Origin: CAZSSM01 sp964609385 | GTDB lineage: Bacteria > Planctomycetota > Planctomycetia > Isosphaerales > Isosphaeraceae | Length of the DNA stretch: 64,000 bases | Direction of reading: 5' to 3' | NCBI GenBank assembly: GCA_964609385.1 | Contig: CAZSSM010000002.1 | Span: forward strand, 62,001-126,000 | Part shown: positions 45,322 through 55,540 of the stretch, one piece after another | Layout of the letters: the number at the start of each line of letters is the position of its first letter | Numbering within the stretch: position 1 is the stretch's first letter | Made by a program: the position numbers and the translations under genes | Notes under the pieces: generated by a model | What the model was told of the DNA's origin: nothing | Databases searched by the model: none | Seen by the model: only the letters and a program-made list of their open reading frames with translations

Positions 45322-48300
45322 TCAATCCTCGAAGTTGATCAGCGTGAAGTTGGCCGCCACCTCATCGGGGATTTCGGAGAGGTCGGTGCCTTCGCCGCCG
45401 TCGACCTCCACGCGGAGGTCGGTGAAAACCGAGGAGACCTCCAGGCGATCGTTGCCCGCGTTCAGGAACAGCATCAAGAGGTCCATCTCGTCCACCCGCA
45501 GAACATCGACGTCCTGGAGCGTGCCGTTTCCGAGGGTCCGACGCCGAATCACGTGATCGCCTTGCCCCGAGCGGGCCAACTCGCTGAGACTCTGGGCGGC
45601 GAAGTGGTTGACCTGATAGACGTCGGCCCCATCGCCGCCGTCGAGCGTGTCGCGACCGCGACCATCGATCAAGGTGTCCTCGCCGCCGCCACCGAGAATG
45701 GAGTCGAAGCCGTCGTTACCATCGAGGATGTCGTTGCCGGACCGACCCAAGAGCGTGTCACGGCCATTGCCACCCAGGACCGAGTCGGCCCCTCCGCCGG
45801 CGTCGATCAGGTCGTCGCCGAGCTGGCCGAGCAGCGTGTCGGCGCCGAGGCCCGCGGTGATCGTATCATCGCCGCCGCCGCCGTCGACCAGGTCGGCACC
45901 GGAGCCGGCGTCGATCAGATCGGCGCCCTGGTCGCCCGAGATCGTGTCGGAGCCGGAGCCCAGGGCGATCGTGTCATCGCCACCACCGCCGGCCACGACG
46001 TTGGGGCCGAACTGGTCCACGACGAGGTCGGCCCCGTCATCACCGCTCATTGTGTCGGCGCCATCGCCGCCGAAGAGCGAGTCGGACCCGACGTCGCCGA
46101 TGAGCCGATCATCCTCACCCCCGCCGGCCAGGAAATCGGCGCCGCCATCCCCGTCGAGTTCGTCAGAGCCGGCCAGCCCGCTCAGCGTGTCGTCGCCGTC
46201 ACCGCCGATCAGCGTGTCGGCGCCCCCGCGACCCTCGATCTGATCGGAGCCGGGACCACCCACGATCCGGTCGGCCTCGGCCCCGCCACTCATCGTGTCG
46301 TTGCCGAAGCCCAGCAACGCGGTGACCGGAACCTGCGTCAGGGCCGAGACATCGACCCGATCGGCGCCATCCCCGGTGATGATGAAGATCCGACCGGTCA
46401 CCGCGAAGGAGCCGAGATCCACACCATTGAGGCGAACACCGACTTCGGGGGCGGTGCCATTGCCACCCGTGATCTCGTAGTCATCGGCATCCGGACCCCC
46501 GTTGATGATCAGGTCGCCGTCGGGACTCAGCCCGATTGTCGGGTCCCCGACCTCCTGCACCTCGAACGATCCGATGTCGACGAGCCCCTCGGCGATGCGT
46601 TCGAACAAGAAACCGCGCTGGTCGAACAGCAATGGATCGCCCTCAGGGTCGATCGCCATGGCGTTGTCGCCGGCATCGATGGCGGGGCTGCCCGGCAACA
46701 GCAGGTGACTGAGCGTGCCGCCGCCGTTCTCGGCCAGCGACCCTAGCAGCGGATCGATCGGGCTCCCTGAGGTCCCCACCTGGTTCCCATCGACGCCGTC
46801 GGCGATCCCCGAGGATCCGTCGCCGATGCCGATGAGGTTGTTCCGGCTCCCTGCGATGGCCGGCCCCTGGATGTCGATGCCGGACTCGGTGGCGAAGTTG
46901 CCCGCGACCAGGGTGTTGGCAAGAGACAGCTCGCTTTGGGTGTCGTCGGAGAAGATCCCGCCGCCCCGACTGCCGATGTTGTCCGTGACGGTCACGTTGA
47001 TGAGATCCAACAAAGGTCCGGTGTTGTGGATTCCGCCGCCGGCGCCGGCGGCGGAATTGCCCGAGACCGTGCTGTTGATCATGATCACATCACCATCGTC
47101 ACCCACTTTCTCGTTCAGGAGCCCTGCGCCGATCGTCGTCGCCGAGTTGAACGCGATCGTGCTGTTGGTGATCGTCATTGAGCCGCCGCGATTGGAGATC
47201 CCGCCGGCTTCGGGACCCGAGTTGAACGTGACCACGCTGTTGTGGATCGTCGACGTCCCCAGACGAGCCGCAATCCCGCCGCCTTCACGTCCCGCGATGT
47301 TGTCCGTGACCGTGCTGTTGGAAATCATGAGGGTGCCACGGATATTGGCGATCCCGCCGCCATCACGTCTCGCGAAGTTGCCTACGACCGTGCTGTCGGC
47401 CAACGTCAACGTGCCGTAATTGAGTACGCCGCCACCCGTGGCCGATCCGAACCCACCCGCCGCCAACCCGCCGGTCAGGGTCAGCCCGCGAAGCTCGACG
47501 ATGCTGCCCTCCTCGACAAGCATCACGCGGTCCAGACCCGAACCGTCCAGCGTGATCCGACCGCCCCCATCGATCAACCAGGACCCCGCGCCGGCCTCGA
47601 GGATCAGCGAGACGGGGATTGCGAACTGCTGCGCCAGGGCGATCGTGCCCTCAAGTTGGTCGTCGAACTGGATCACCTTGTCACCGGATTGGTCGGCGGC
47701 GAAGGCCAACGCCTCCCGGAGGCTGGTCTGGTCATCGAAGGGGTCGACCCGATCCTCCAGGATCGTCACCATCGTCCCGCCGCTCTCCAGGATCGGCGTC
47801 TCGGCCTCGATCTCGAAGGCGCCGATGTCGATCCCCGCACCCTGGGGACGGTCGACACCGCGCTGATCCTCCACGGTGTTGATCAGGCTGATCCCCGCAT
47901 CGATGGCCGGGCTGCCGGGCAATAAGGCATGGGTGAGCACGCCAGTGCCGTTGTCGGCCAGCGGTCCCAGGAGCGGGTCGACTGGGCTCCCCAAGCTGCC
48001 GACCTGGTTTCCGTTGACGCCGTCGGTGATTCCGGTCAGCCCCTCGCCGATCCCGATGAGGTTGTTCAGGCTCCCCGCGAGGATCTCGCCTTCGACATCC
48101 GGGCCGGAGAAGGTGGCGACATTCCCCGCGACCAGGGTGTTGGCCAAGCTGATCGGCACCAGTCCCAATCTTGTGCTGCCCGCGATCCCGCCGCCGCTGA
48201 CGGCGGTATTGCCCGTCAATGTGCTGTTGGCCAAGCTCAGCGTGCCGGAATCGCGGTAGATCCCGCCACCCTGGGAGAAGCTTTCGCCGGCCACGTTGCC

Positions 48301-49775
48301 CGAGACCGTGACATTGGACATCATCACGGAGCTTCCCAAACCCCGGATCGCAACACCGCCGCCTAAGTCCGCGACCGAGTTGCCCGACAGGGTGGTGTCG
48401 GATAGCGCCAACAAACCAGAGCGGATCGAGATGGCCCCACCACGGAACCCCGCCCTATTCTCTGTCGCGACGCTGCTGACGATGTTGATCCGGTCACCGG
48501 CGATGGAGAGACCGCCGCCCTCGTTGTTGGCCACATTGCTCGACAGAATCACACCGGCCATCTCCAAGGTTCCGCGGCTCTGGTGGATCCCCCCGCCTTC
48601 ACTGGTGGCCGTGTTTTCCGACAGGGTCACGCCGGTGATCTCCAGCCTCGATGTCGAGCCACCGGAACTGATCCCGCCGCCGTTACCGTTGGCCACGTTG
48701 CCCGACAGAGTACCGCCGGTGATCGTCAATCGTCCTCCGGAATCAGAATCGATCCCGCCGCCGTTACCGTTGGCCACGTTGCCCGTGATCGTGACGTCGG
48801 ACAGCTCTGTTGTCCCGGCGTAAGAGTTGATACGAATCCCGCCGCCTCGACCGCCAGCCGTGTTGCCCGAGAGGGTGCTGCTGGTGATCTCCAAGATCCC
48901 ACTGTCGTTGCGGATCCCGCCACCATCCCCATCGGTTACGTTGTCCGAGACAACGCTATTCATCACATAAACAATACCTGAGAAATTATCAATCCCACCA
49001 CCCGAGTTGTTCAAGACGCTGCTGTCGGTGAGGTTCAGCACGCCGCTCTCAGCCTGGAAGGTACCGGATTGAAAGATCCCGCCTCCTCTGTCTTCGGCTG
49101 AATTCCCGAAGATCGTGCTATCGGAAATGCCGACTGTCCCGCGGCGGTTGTAGATCCCACCCCCTCTGTTTCCGGCCGAATTGCCCGAAATCGTCGTGCC
49201 GACGAGGTCGAGGCTCCTAAAAAACCATTGAAAATCCCGCCCCCATCGCCTCCCGCCGAGTTCCCAGAGACCGTGGTGTTGAACAAGCTCAGCGTGTCAC
49301 CGTTGTTGAGGATCCCCCCGCCGTCGCCCGCCGTCGAGCCGCCAGTGACCGTCAGATCGCTCAGCGTGACGTCGATATCCCCGCTCACCTCGAGGACCCG
49401 GCTGGTCCCCTGCGCATCCAGCACCGTCTCATCCATGCCCAAGCCGGTAATCGTCAGGTCGTCGTTGACCGTCAGTTGGCCTTGGCTGAGTAGGATCGGT
49501 GTGCCCGAAAGCGACGCATCGAAGTCGATCGTCTCGGCGCCTGGATTGGCGTTGGCCGCCTCGATCGCCTCGCGGAGCGAAACCAGACCGTCGTTGGGAT
49601 CGGTCACATCGGCCGCGGTGGTGACAGTCGTCAGCAGTTGACGCGGCTCCAGGGGCTCCAGGCGGGCCAGCGACGAACCTCGACCACGGCGGGAGCGGAG
49701 CGATCGCCGGTCGCGTCGCTCTCCGAAAGCTTTGACGAGACGCAGATTGAAGGGTCGGTGGAGGTGCGAGCTCAT
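45322..49775 (-). CDS. Giant surface protein with polymorphic-type repeats and RTX repeats, frameshifted
   Basis: About 1484 codons if one base is added. The start at 49775 gives an Arg-rich leader with the sorting motif LARLEPLEPRQLLT. Two CSLREA-type blocks (DGLVSLREAIEAANA, QTSLREALAFAAD) open the two halves. Each half has many GGGI-plus-NSTVSGN beta-helix repeats as in chlamydial polymorphic membrane proteins. The C-terminal 370 residues are RTX calcium-binding nonapeptides (GGDGDDTL, GGDGADTM). A run of six A on the plus strand (49219-49224) breaks the frame after GGGIFNGF; seven would restore LDLVGTTISGNSAG. The mature protein would be an extracellular beta-helix/RTX adhesin or S-layer-like protein. 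Confidence 0.82.
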
Positions 49776-50524
49776 GGGGGTTCTCCGGAGGACAAGCGCG
49801 GTGGGGGGAAAGGGAGTTTGGATCGTCGCTCGGAGGGCCTTGACGTAGCTTGGGCGCAATCGCCAGGTAGGCGAGCATCCAGCACAAGCCACGCTCACGA
49901 GGGCAAATCAAGGGATGTCGTGGAAAATCAATGACGACAGACTCTCACGGCGCTATGGCCGCGGCGACGTCGACTCGACAGGATGGGGCCGAACACCAGG
50001 ATCCCATCGAACGTATTGGGGACGGACACGTTTCGGGAGCAGTCGTCGTCTTGACGCGTCAACGCGTCATTGGGTGGTCGGGACGCACGTGAGTGTACAT
50101 CCTCGAGATCAACGTGAGAACCCCCGAGTCCTAAAAGATCCAGATCACGAACCAGACTCATGCATCGATGACTCCACCAAGCGACTGGCGAAAGAGGGAG
50201 CCTCGGGCAGGGGATACCTCCAGACCAGTGAATGCACCTCGCAAGCATGGCTGTTCTCGAGCGATCGCCTCGACGATCGCAAATCGAGCGGCCTCGAGCG
50301 GTCCGGAGTAGGAAGTTCATAAGCCGATCATTAGAGCACCGAATGACGAGATTACACAGGCTCTCCCAGAGCATCCAAACTTTATGATGCTCGATTTCAC
50401 CTATGAGTTCTAGGCAAAGTAGGCAAAACAAATTCACCACTGTCGATTAGGTATTTTCCATCGCCGGCCAAGGGAATCCGATTCCCTTGATCCGGCAAGA
50501 GTTGTCTGGATTTTCATCCGTGGA
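49776..50524. other. Intergenic region upstream of the RTX protein gene
   Basis: 749 bases containing the promoter region of the RTX gene and the terminator hairpin of the next minus-strand gene (50463-50496). Open frames are short and not protein-like. Confidence 0.5.
50463..50496 (-). terminator. Two-step stem-loop after the esterase/SUMF1 fusion gene
   Basis: Outer arms GCCGG and CCGGC enclose inner arms AAGGGAAT and ATTCCCTT around a CCG loop. It lies 29 bases past the stop codon of the minus-strand fusion gene, as expected for a terminator. No T-run follows. Confidence 0.55.
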
Positions 50525-53500
50525 TCAGCGGTCGGTTGGGATTGGGGCAGCGACACGGAAGCCCTGGTTGCTGTCGGTGAAGTTGGGGCCTCGCGTGCTC
50601 CGCATCGCCGAGCGGGTGTTGTACGCGAAGTTGCGCCAACTCCCACCGCGTCGGATCCGCCCGGGGACGTCGGGGCCATCCCTCGTCGTCACGAACGACT
50701 GGTCCCGGCTCAGCGGACCGTTGGTCGGACTGCCAGGGATCCAGTCTCCGCCGAGCCAGGCGCTGCCGTTGGTCGGAGCACCCTCGTAGCTGGCGTGGGC
50801 GTGATCCTGGCACCACTCCATCACGTTGCCCAACATATCATACAGGCCGAAGGCGTTGGCTTGTTTCTGAGCGATCGGGAGGACGCCGGCGCGTCGGTGG
50901 TCCTCCTGCTTCTGCGGCCAGCGCGTTGAGTTGACCGCGCCGGCATAGTCGACGCCGCAGTTGCCCATATACCAGGCGATCTCGCCCAGCTCCGGGCAGT
51001 TGCAACGGCCGAGGATGGTCATCGGACCGTTGTAGATCGGTGTCTCGGTGCCAGCACGACAGGCATACTCCCACTCAGCCTCGGTCGGGAGCCGGAGCGA
51101 CAGGCCATGAGCCTCGTTGATCGCCTCCAGCCATCGCCTCGTCTGGTTCCACGAGACCATCTCGACCGGCGCCCGGCCATCGGCGTTCGCGAAGAAGGAC
51201 GGATCGTTCGGCAGGTCGGCCAGCCCCGCCAGTCGTCGCCAAAGATCCTTCGTGACCTCGGTCCGGGCCATCAGGAACGAGGGAACATCCACGTCGTGCG
51301 GCGGCAATTCGTCCTGCAATCGCGAACGGACCGACCGCGCCGCGACCATCGCCTCAAGCACCTCCGGCGTGCTGCCCATCGTGAACCGCCCGCCGGGGAC
51401 CAGCACGAACTCGCAGGCGACGTCGGTCTGGTCCGCCTCCAGACCCAAAGCCTCGGCGAAGGGGTTGCAGCGGTAGATCGCGACCGTGTGGGTCTGGCCA
51501 CCACACGCGAAGGTCTCCTCCCGGAGCTTCGTGAAGACCTCGCTGTACCCTGGATGATCTCCCGAAGCCGACGCCGAGGAAGGGGAGACCCCGCTCGAGA
51601 CCTCGGAGATCGTCCCACCGTCCAGGTTGAGATCCAGGAACCGATCGCCCTCAAGCCCCTCGAAGGTGACCGTCTTTCCCCCAGGCAGAGAGACGGTGAG
51701 GTCGACACGGGTCGCGCTCCCGAGCCCGAAATGGGCCTCGAAGGGTCCGCCTGACTTATAGGTGTGGTGAGAATAGATGCCGCGCGTACCGAGCCGGTCG
51801 GTCGTCCCCGGCTCGAAGATCTCGACGCGGGCACCGAGGAGCCGGGCGTGACGGACGCCCGAGAACCGGAGGCGGAGCCAGTGATTCTCGCGGGCGCCCT
51901 GCTGGCCGGTGTTGAGGTAAACCTTGTCCTCGAAACGTCGGAGGTCGTCGGCCTGCCCGGTGTTGTCTGGGTCTCCGGCGATGTAGAGGTCGACCAGCCC
52001 GTCGTTGTTGAGGTCGGCCGCCTCGCCGGAGATCCCGGTGCCATCCAGGCCGGAGACGGTGGTGGGAACCGGCTCGAAGACGCCGCCCCCTTGGTTGCGG
52101 TAGAACAGGGCGCGGGTCTCGATCGCCTTGGGCTCGCGGCGGTCCAAGACCACCATGTCGAGCCAGGTGTCGTTGTCGAAGTCGGCGAAGATCACGTCGG
52201 AATGGTAGGGCCGCAGGTCGATCGGCCGGGTGGGTTCCAGCCCCGGCTGAGTCACTCGGAAGGCGCGCAGGTTGACCGGTCGGGTCAGCGGCGGCGGGAT
52301 CTCCGCCTCGAAGAACCGGTACCAGTCTCCGTAGTTGTCGTTCAGCGAGCCCAAGCCGGCCTCGACTGTCGATTCCTCGAACCGAAAGCCGCCCCGGTTC
52401 CGCCAGAACCGCCCCCCGACGTCCTCCGGCTTCGGGGTGAACGTGGGGTCGCTGCCATCGACACCGATCACGTCGAACAGCCCATCGTTGTCCACGTCGC
52501 CACAAAACAAGTACGCCAAGCCGGGCGCACGGGCATCACCTTCCGGAACGAACCGTCGTTCGCGCTCGTCGAACCGGAGGCGACCCTCGACGGCCAGTCC
52601 GTTGTCGGTCGACTTCTCGAACCGGAACTCCCCGGTCTCGGCCAGGAGGTTCTTCCAGGTGAAGACCCCTTGGCGGTATGTGGCCGGTGAGTACGGCAAA
52701 TTCCGAGGAAAGCGACCGTTGATCAACACGTGGGTGCTTTGCAAGAGGTCGAGGTCGCCGTCGTTGTCCATGTCGCGGAGGGCGAGGTTGGGACCCGCCT
52801 TGTCGCGCGTCGCGTCGTGGGCGAAGCCGCCGAAGTCGGGGATCAGGTCGGTCCCGCCGATGTCCTCGAACCGCCCGCCCTCGAAGCGACCGTCGTTCGG
52901 GCGAAAGACGAACAGGGCTGAGCGTGGCAGGCCTTCGAAGGCGCTGACCACGTTGTCCGCGCCCAACGCGACGTCGATGAAGCCGTCCTGATCGACGTCG
53001 CCGAGGCTGACCTGACGGTTGTAGGCCAACTCGTTGAGCGCACCGAAGTCCCGCGAGCGATCGCGGAACCGATCGAAGGCGCCGTCGCTCAGGAAGAGGC
53101 TGCAACCGACCGGCGTCATGCCAGCGCGGACACGGCCGTTGCTCATCGGGCACTGTCGGGAGACGAACAGGTCCAGGTAGCCGTCACCGTCGAAGTCGGC
53201 CATGGCCGGGATCTGGCTGCCACGCCACCCTTGGCCGAAGTCCTCGGGCGTGGCCGCCGAACCGAGCAGGGTGACCGCTCGGGGTTCGAAGTCGAATCCG
53301 CCCCGGTTCAGGAGGATCCGGAGCCGGTCCCTCGGGTCGCGTGTCCGATCGACGTCGCCGTCGTTATCGTTCCAGGTCTCGTCCAGCGCGAACGGTGGTG
53401 TCGAGATGGCGAGGACGTCCAGGTAGCCGTTGCCGTCCAGGTCGGCCAGCACGAAGCCGTTGGTCCCCTCGCGGAAGTCGGTGATGCCCGGGACGTGGAT

Positions 53501-54844
53501 CGACTCGAACCACTGCCCAAGGCCCGCCGCGTCCCGGGCCGCATCGCCCTCGAGCATCGGCTTGGGACGACCGGGCTCAAAGGCCAGGGCGGAATCCGCG
53601 TCGACTTCAGCATCGACGTTGGCCTGGACCTCAGGCGCGGTCGTGGGCGCTGACGGCGACGTCGGCCGCGTCCGAGGATGCTTCTGAAAGAACTCCCAGA
53701 TCAGGTCGTTGGCCGCGATGTCCCTCGTGGATTCGCCCAGGAAGGCGACCGGAGGCTCCCGACCCGGCCAGGTGTGCCCACCGCCCCGGATCTCGATCAG
53801 GACCACCTCGGCGCCTCCTCGACCGTTGCCCCAGGTCTTGCGGACGACCGACATTCCGTCGTCGGCGCGATCGGGCAGTTCCTCGACCTTCGGTTCCGGA
53901 TCGCAGCCGTTGGCCTCGACCCAGCACTGGATCGAGAAGTCGACCGAGAGGAACTCTGGCCGGAAGATCGCCGGGACGTTGGAAGACCCTTTGCCACGAC
54001 CCCCCTGGAAGGGGGCCAACTCGTCGTCGGTGCCGTGGAAGTGGAGGACCGGGACCGGGCGTTCGGGATCGCACGATTCGATGCCCATCGGGCCGGCCAC
54101 CGGGGCGATCGCGGCGATCCGGTCGGACAGTTCCGAGGCGACCCGATAGGCCATCATCGCGCCATTGGAAATGCCCGTCGCGTAGATGCGGTCCGGATCG
54201 AGGGTCACGGCCGTCTTCAAGTCGTCCAGGATCGCGCGGGTGAACCCGACGTCATCGATGTTCTGCTGCTTGGCGTAGCCGCCGACGCGGCCGGCGTTGA
54301 ACGTGAGCGAACGGTCCGGATCCCGTCCGCTACCGTACGGGTAGACGACGAGGAAGCCGGCCTCCTCGGCCTTCTCGTTGAGGCCGCTGAGTCGAACCAT
54401 GCTCTCGGGGTTCCCGCCGCCACCGTGATAGGCGATCACAGCAGGCGTCGCCCGCCCAGATCGATAGGACTCCGGCACGTAGACCCGATAGCGCCTCTGG
54501 ACATCGCCGACGGCGATTTCCCGGACATGGTCGCCGGGACCGAGCTTGCCCGTCTTGGGCTGCGGGGCCATCACCTGTCGGACCAGATGCGTGCGGAACT
54601 CGTCGAAGCTGAGCGTCCCGTCACCGTCACGGTCGGCGCCTCGGAGCCGCGTCGTCAGTTGCGGGAAGCGGTTCACCTCGTCGACTGAGAGCGAACCGTC
54701 ACGGTTCGCATCGACGCGACGGAACGCGGTCGTCAGGCGGTTCTGGTCCTGCCCTTTGGCGTCATCCCCAACCGCCCCGAGTGCGAGAAGGACTATGGAT
54801 AGGACAACGACGTGGGCGCGGAACTCGAGCTTGATACACATCAT
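50525..54844 (-). CDS. Exported multidomain fusion: EF-hands, esterase, FG-GAP/ASPIC, SUMF1-like domain
   Basis: 1439 residues from the ATG at 54844, with TGAGG upstream. After a signal peptide come two EF-hands (DANRDGSLSVDE at 45-56, DRDGDGTLSFDE at 71-82). Next is a PHB-depolymerase/feruloyl-esterase domain (about 105-395) with IAYHGGGGNPE and nucleophile GISNG. Then come seven or more FG-GAP-like calcium loops (DLDGNGYLDVLAI, DFDGDGYLDLFVS and others), an ASPIC/UnbV block (LGARVEIFEPG, YKSGGPFEAHFGLG), and a C-terminal SUMF1/FGE-fold domain (FVLVPGGRFTMGSTPEVLEA, RLPTEAEWEYACRAGTET, RRGGSWRNFAYNTRSAMR). The two Cys of true formylglycine-generating enzymes are not present in that last strand. 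It is probably an extracellular polymer-degrading protein. Confidence 0.85.
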   Translation of the reverse strand: MMCIKLEFRAHVVVLSIVLLALGAVGDDAKGQDQNRLTTAFRRVDANRDGSLSVDEVNRFPQLTTRLRGADRDGDGTLSFDEFRTHLVRQVMAPQPKTGKLGPGDHVREIAVGDVQRRYRVYVPESYRSGRATPAVIAYHGGGGNPESMVRLSGLNEKAEEAGFLVVYPYGSGRDPDRSLTFNAGRVGGYAKQQNIDDVGFTRAILDDLKTAVTLDPDRIYATGISNGAMMAYRVASELSDRIAAIAPVAGPMGIESCDPERPVPVLHFHGTDDELAPFQGGRGKGSSNVPAIFRPEFLSVDFSIQCWVEANGCDPEPKVEELPDRADDGMSVVRKTWGNGRGGAEVVLIEIRGGGHTWPGREPPVAFLGESTRDIAANDLIWEFFQKHPRTRPTSPSAPTTAPEVQANVDAEVDADSALAFEPGRPKPMLEGDAARDAAGLGQWFESIHVPGITDFREGTNGFVLADLDGNGYLDVLAISTPPFALDETWNDNDGDVDRTRDPRDRLRILLNRGGFDFEPRAVTLLGSAATPEDFGQGWRGSQIPAMADFDGDGYLDLFVSRQCPMSNGRVRAGMTPVGCSLFLSDGAFDRFRDRSRDFGALNELAYNRQVSLGDVDQDGFIDVALGADNVVSAFEGLPRSALFVFRPNDGRFEGGRFEDIGGTDLIPDFGGFAHDATRDKAGPNLALRDMDNDGDLDLLQSTHVLINGRFPRNLPYSPATYRQGVFTWKNLLAETGEFRFEKSTDNGLAVEGRLRFDERERRFVPEGDARAPGLAYLFCGDVDNDGLFDVIGVDGSDPTFTPKPEDVGGRFWRNRGGFRFEESTVEAGLGSLNDNYGDWYRFFEAEIPPPLTRPVNLRAFRVTQPGLEPTRPIDLRPYHSDVIFADFDNDTWLDMVVLDRREPKAIETRALFYRNQGGGVFEPVPTTVSGLDGTGISGEAADLNNDGLVDLYIAGDPDNTGQADDLRRFEDKVYLNTGQQGARENHWLRLRFSGVRHARLLGARVEIFEPGTTDRLGTRGIYSHHTYKSGGPFEAHFGLGSATRVDLTVSLPGGKTVTFEGLEGDRFLDLNLDGGTISEVSSGVSPSSASASGDHPGYSEVFTKLREETFACGGQTHTVAIYRCNPFAEALGLEADQTDVACEFVLVPGGRFTMGSTPEVLEAMVAARSVRSRLQDELPPHDVDVPSFLMARTEVTKDLWRRLAGLADLPNDPSFFANADGRAPVEMVSWNQTRRWLEAINEAHGLSLRLPTEAEWEYACRAGTETPIYNGPMTILGRCNCPELGEIAWYMGNCGVDYAGAVNSTRWPQKQEDHRRAGVLPIAQKQANAFGLYDMLGNVMEWCQDHAHASYEGAPTNGSAWLGGDWIPGSPTNGPLSRDQSFVTTRDGPDVPGRIRRGGSWRNFAYNTRSAMRSTRGPNFTDSNQGFRVAAPIPTDR

Positions 54845-55540
54845 CGACAGCCTCAAAGGTTCAGGCATTCCCAGATGATTCACGACCCTCTGTCCCCTTG
54901 AAACCCCGCGCAGTGTGATCGGTTCCGCGACGATTCGACGCCTTTGTGCGGGTTGTCGGACGAGAGGACCCGACCCGCGTCGGGAGTCATGAAGAAACAA
55001 AAAGCGAGCAGCATAGTTCCTGTTTTTCAAATAGTGTTATTTTTTTTGATGTGTTCAATGCAATCATCGAAAGTTCTGCTTGATCAATCCCCGAAGTTGA
55101 CCCGCGTGAAGTTGGCCGCCACTTCCTTGGGAATCGTCGAACGGTTCGTCCCGGCACCCCCGTTAGGCTGCTCAACGTGAGGCTGAAATCGTCCAAAGTC
55201 AGCCAATAATTTATTTATAATTAAAAAAATGAAATCAACCAGACCATCCGATCCGCCGATATGGACCGAGCCGTCGTGAAACGTGGATCACCTATTTGTT
55301 GATTATTATATCTAAATTATTTATCAAAGCTCGGCCGCAATGAATCGTCCTCCTTAACAACCCCGAGATCGCGCGGTCCGCGTCACGGCGACATCTCAGG
55401 AGTCGATCCCCAATCCTTGAGTCTCGGCTTCGGCACGCGTAGGCTCGATTTGATCGGTGGGCCGGGGTTGATCCCGATCCCCTGGTGGTCCGTCCGACCG
55501 GGACGGTATCGACGCTTCTCGAACGATTGGCGAGCCCCTC
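54845..55540. other. Intergenic region with a decayed gene end
   Basis: 696 bases between the fusion gene and the PhoD gene. Apart from the RTX-type remnant at 55084-55196 it is AT-rich and shows no gene. Confidence 0.5.
55084..55196 (-). pseudogene. Remnant of the C-terminus of an RTX-type surface protein
   Basis: On the minus strand this reads GGAGTNRSTIPKEVAANFTR plus VNFGD and a stop, closely matching the last residues of the intact RTX protein (GGEGTDLSEIPDEVAANFTL plus INFED). The nucleotide match is also clear (GAAGTTGGCCGCCAC in both). An upstream piece, DDFSLTLSS, is in a different frame, so the remnant also carries a frameshift. No further homology is seen. It is what is left of a deleted paralogue. 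Confidence 0.7.

Noticed and set aside
45025..46746. 573-codon plus-strand frame opposite the RTX repeats
   Set aside because: Repetitive Val/Ala/Asp/Gly shadow of the RTX repeats on the other strand.
50525..51800. Formylglycine-generating enzyme activity for the C-terminal domain of the fusion
   Set aside because: The strand that should hold the two catalytic cysteines reads RRGGSWRNFAYNTRSAMR, without Cys.
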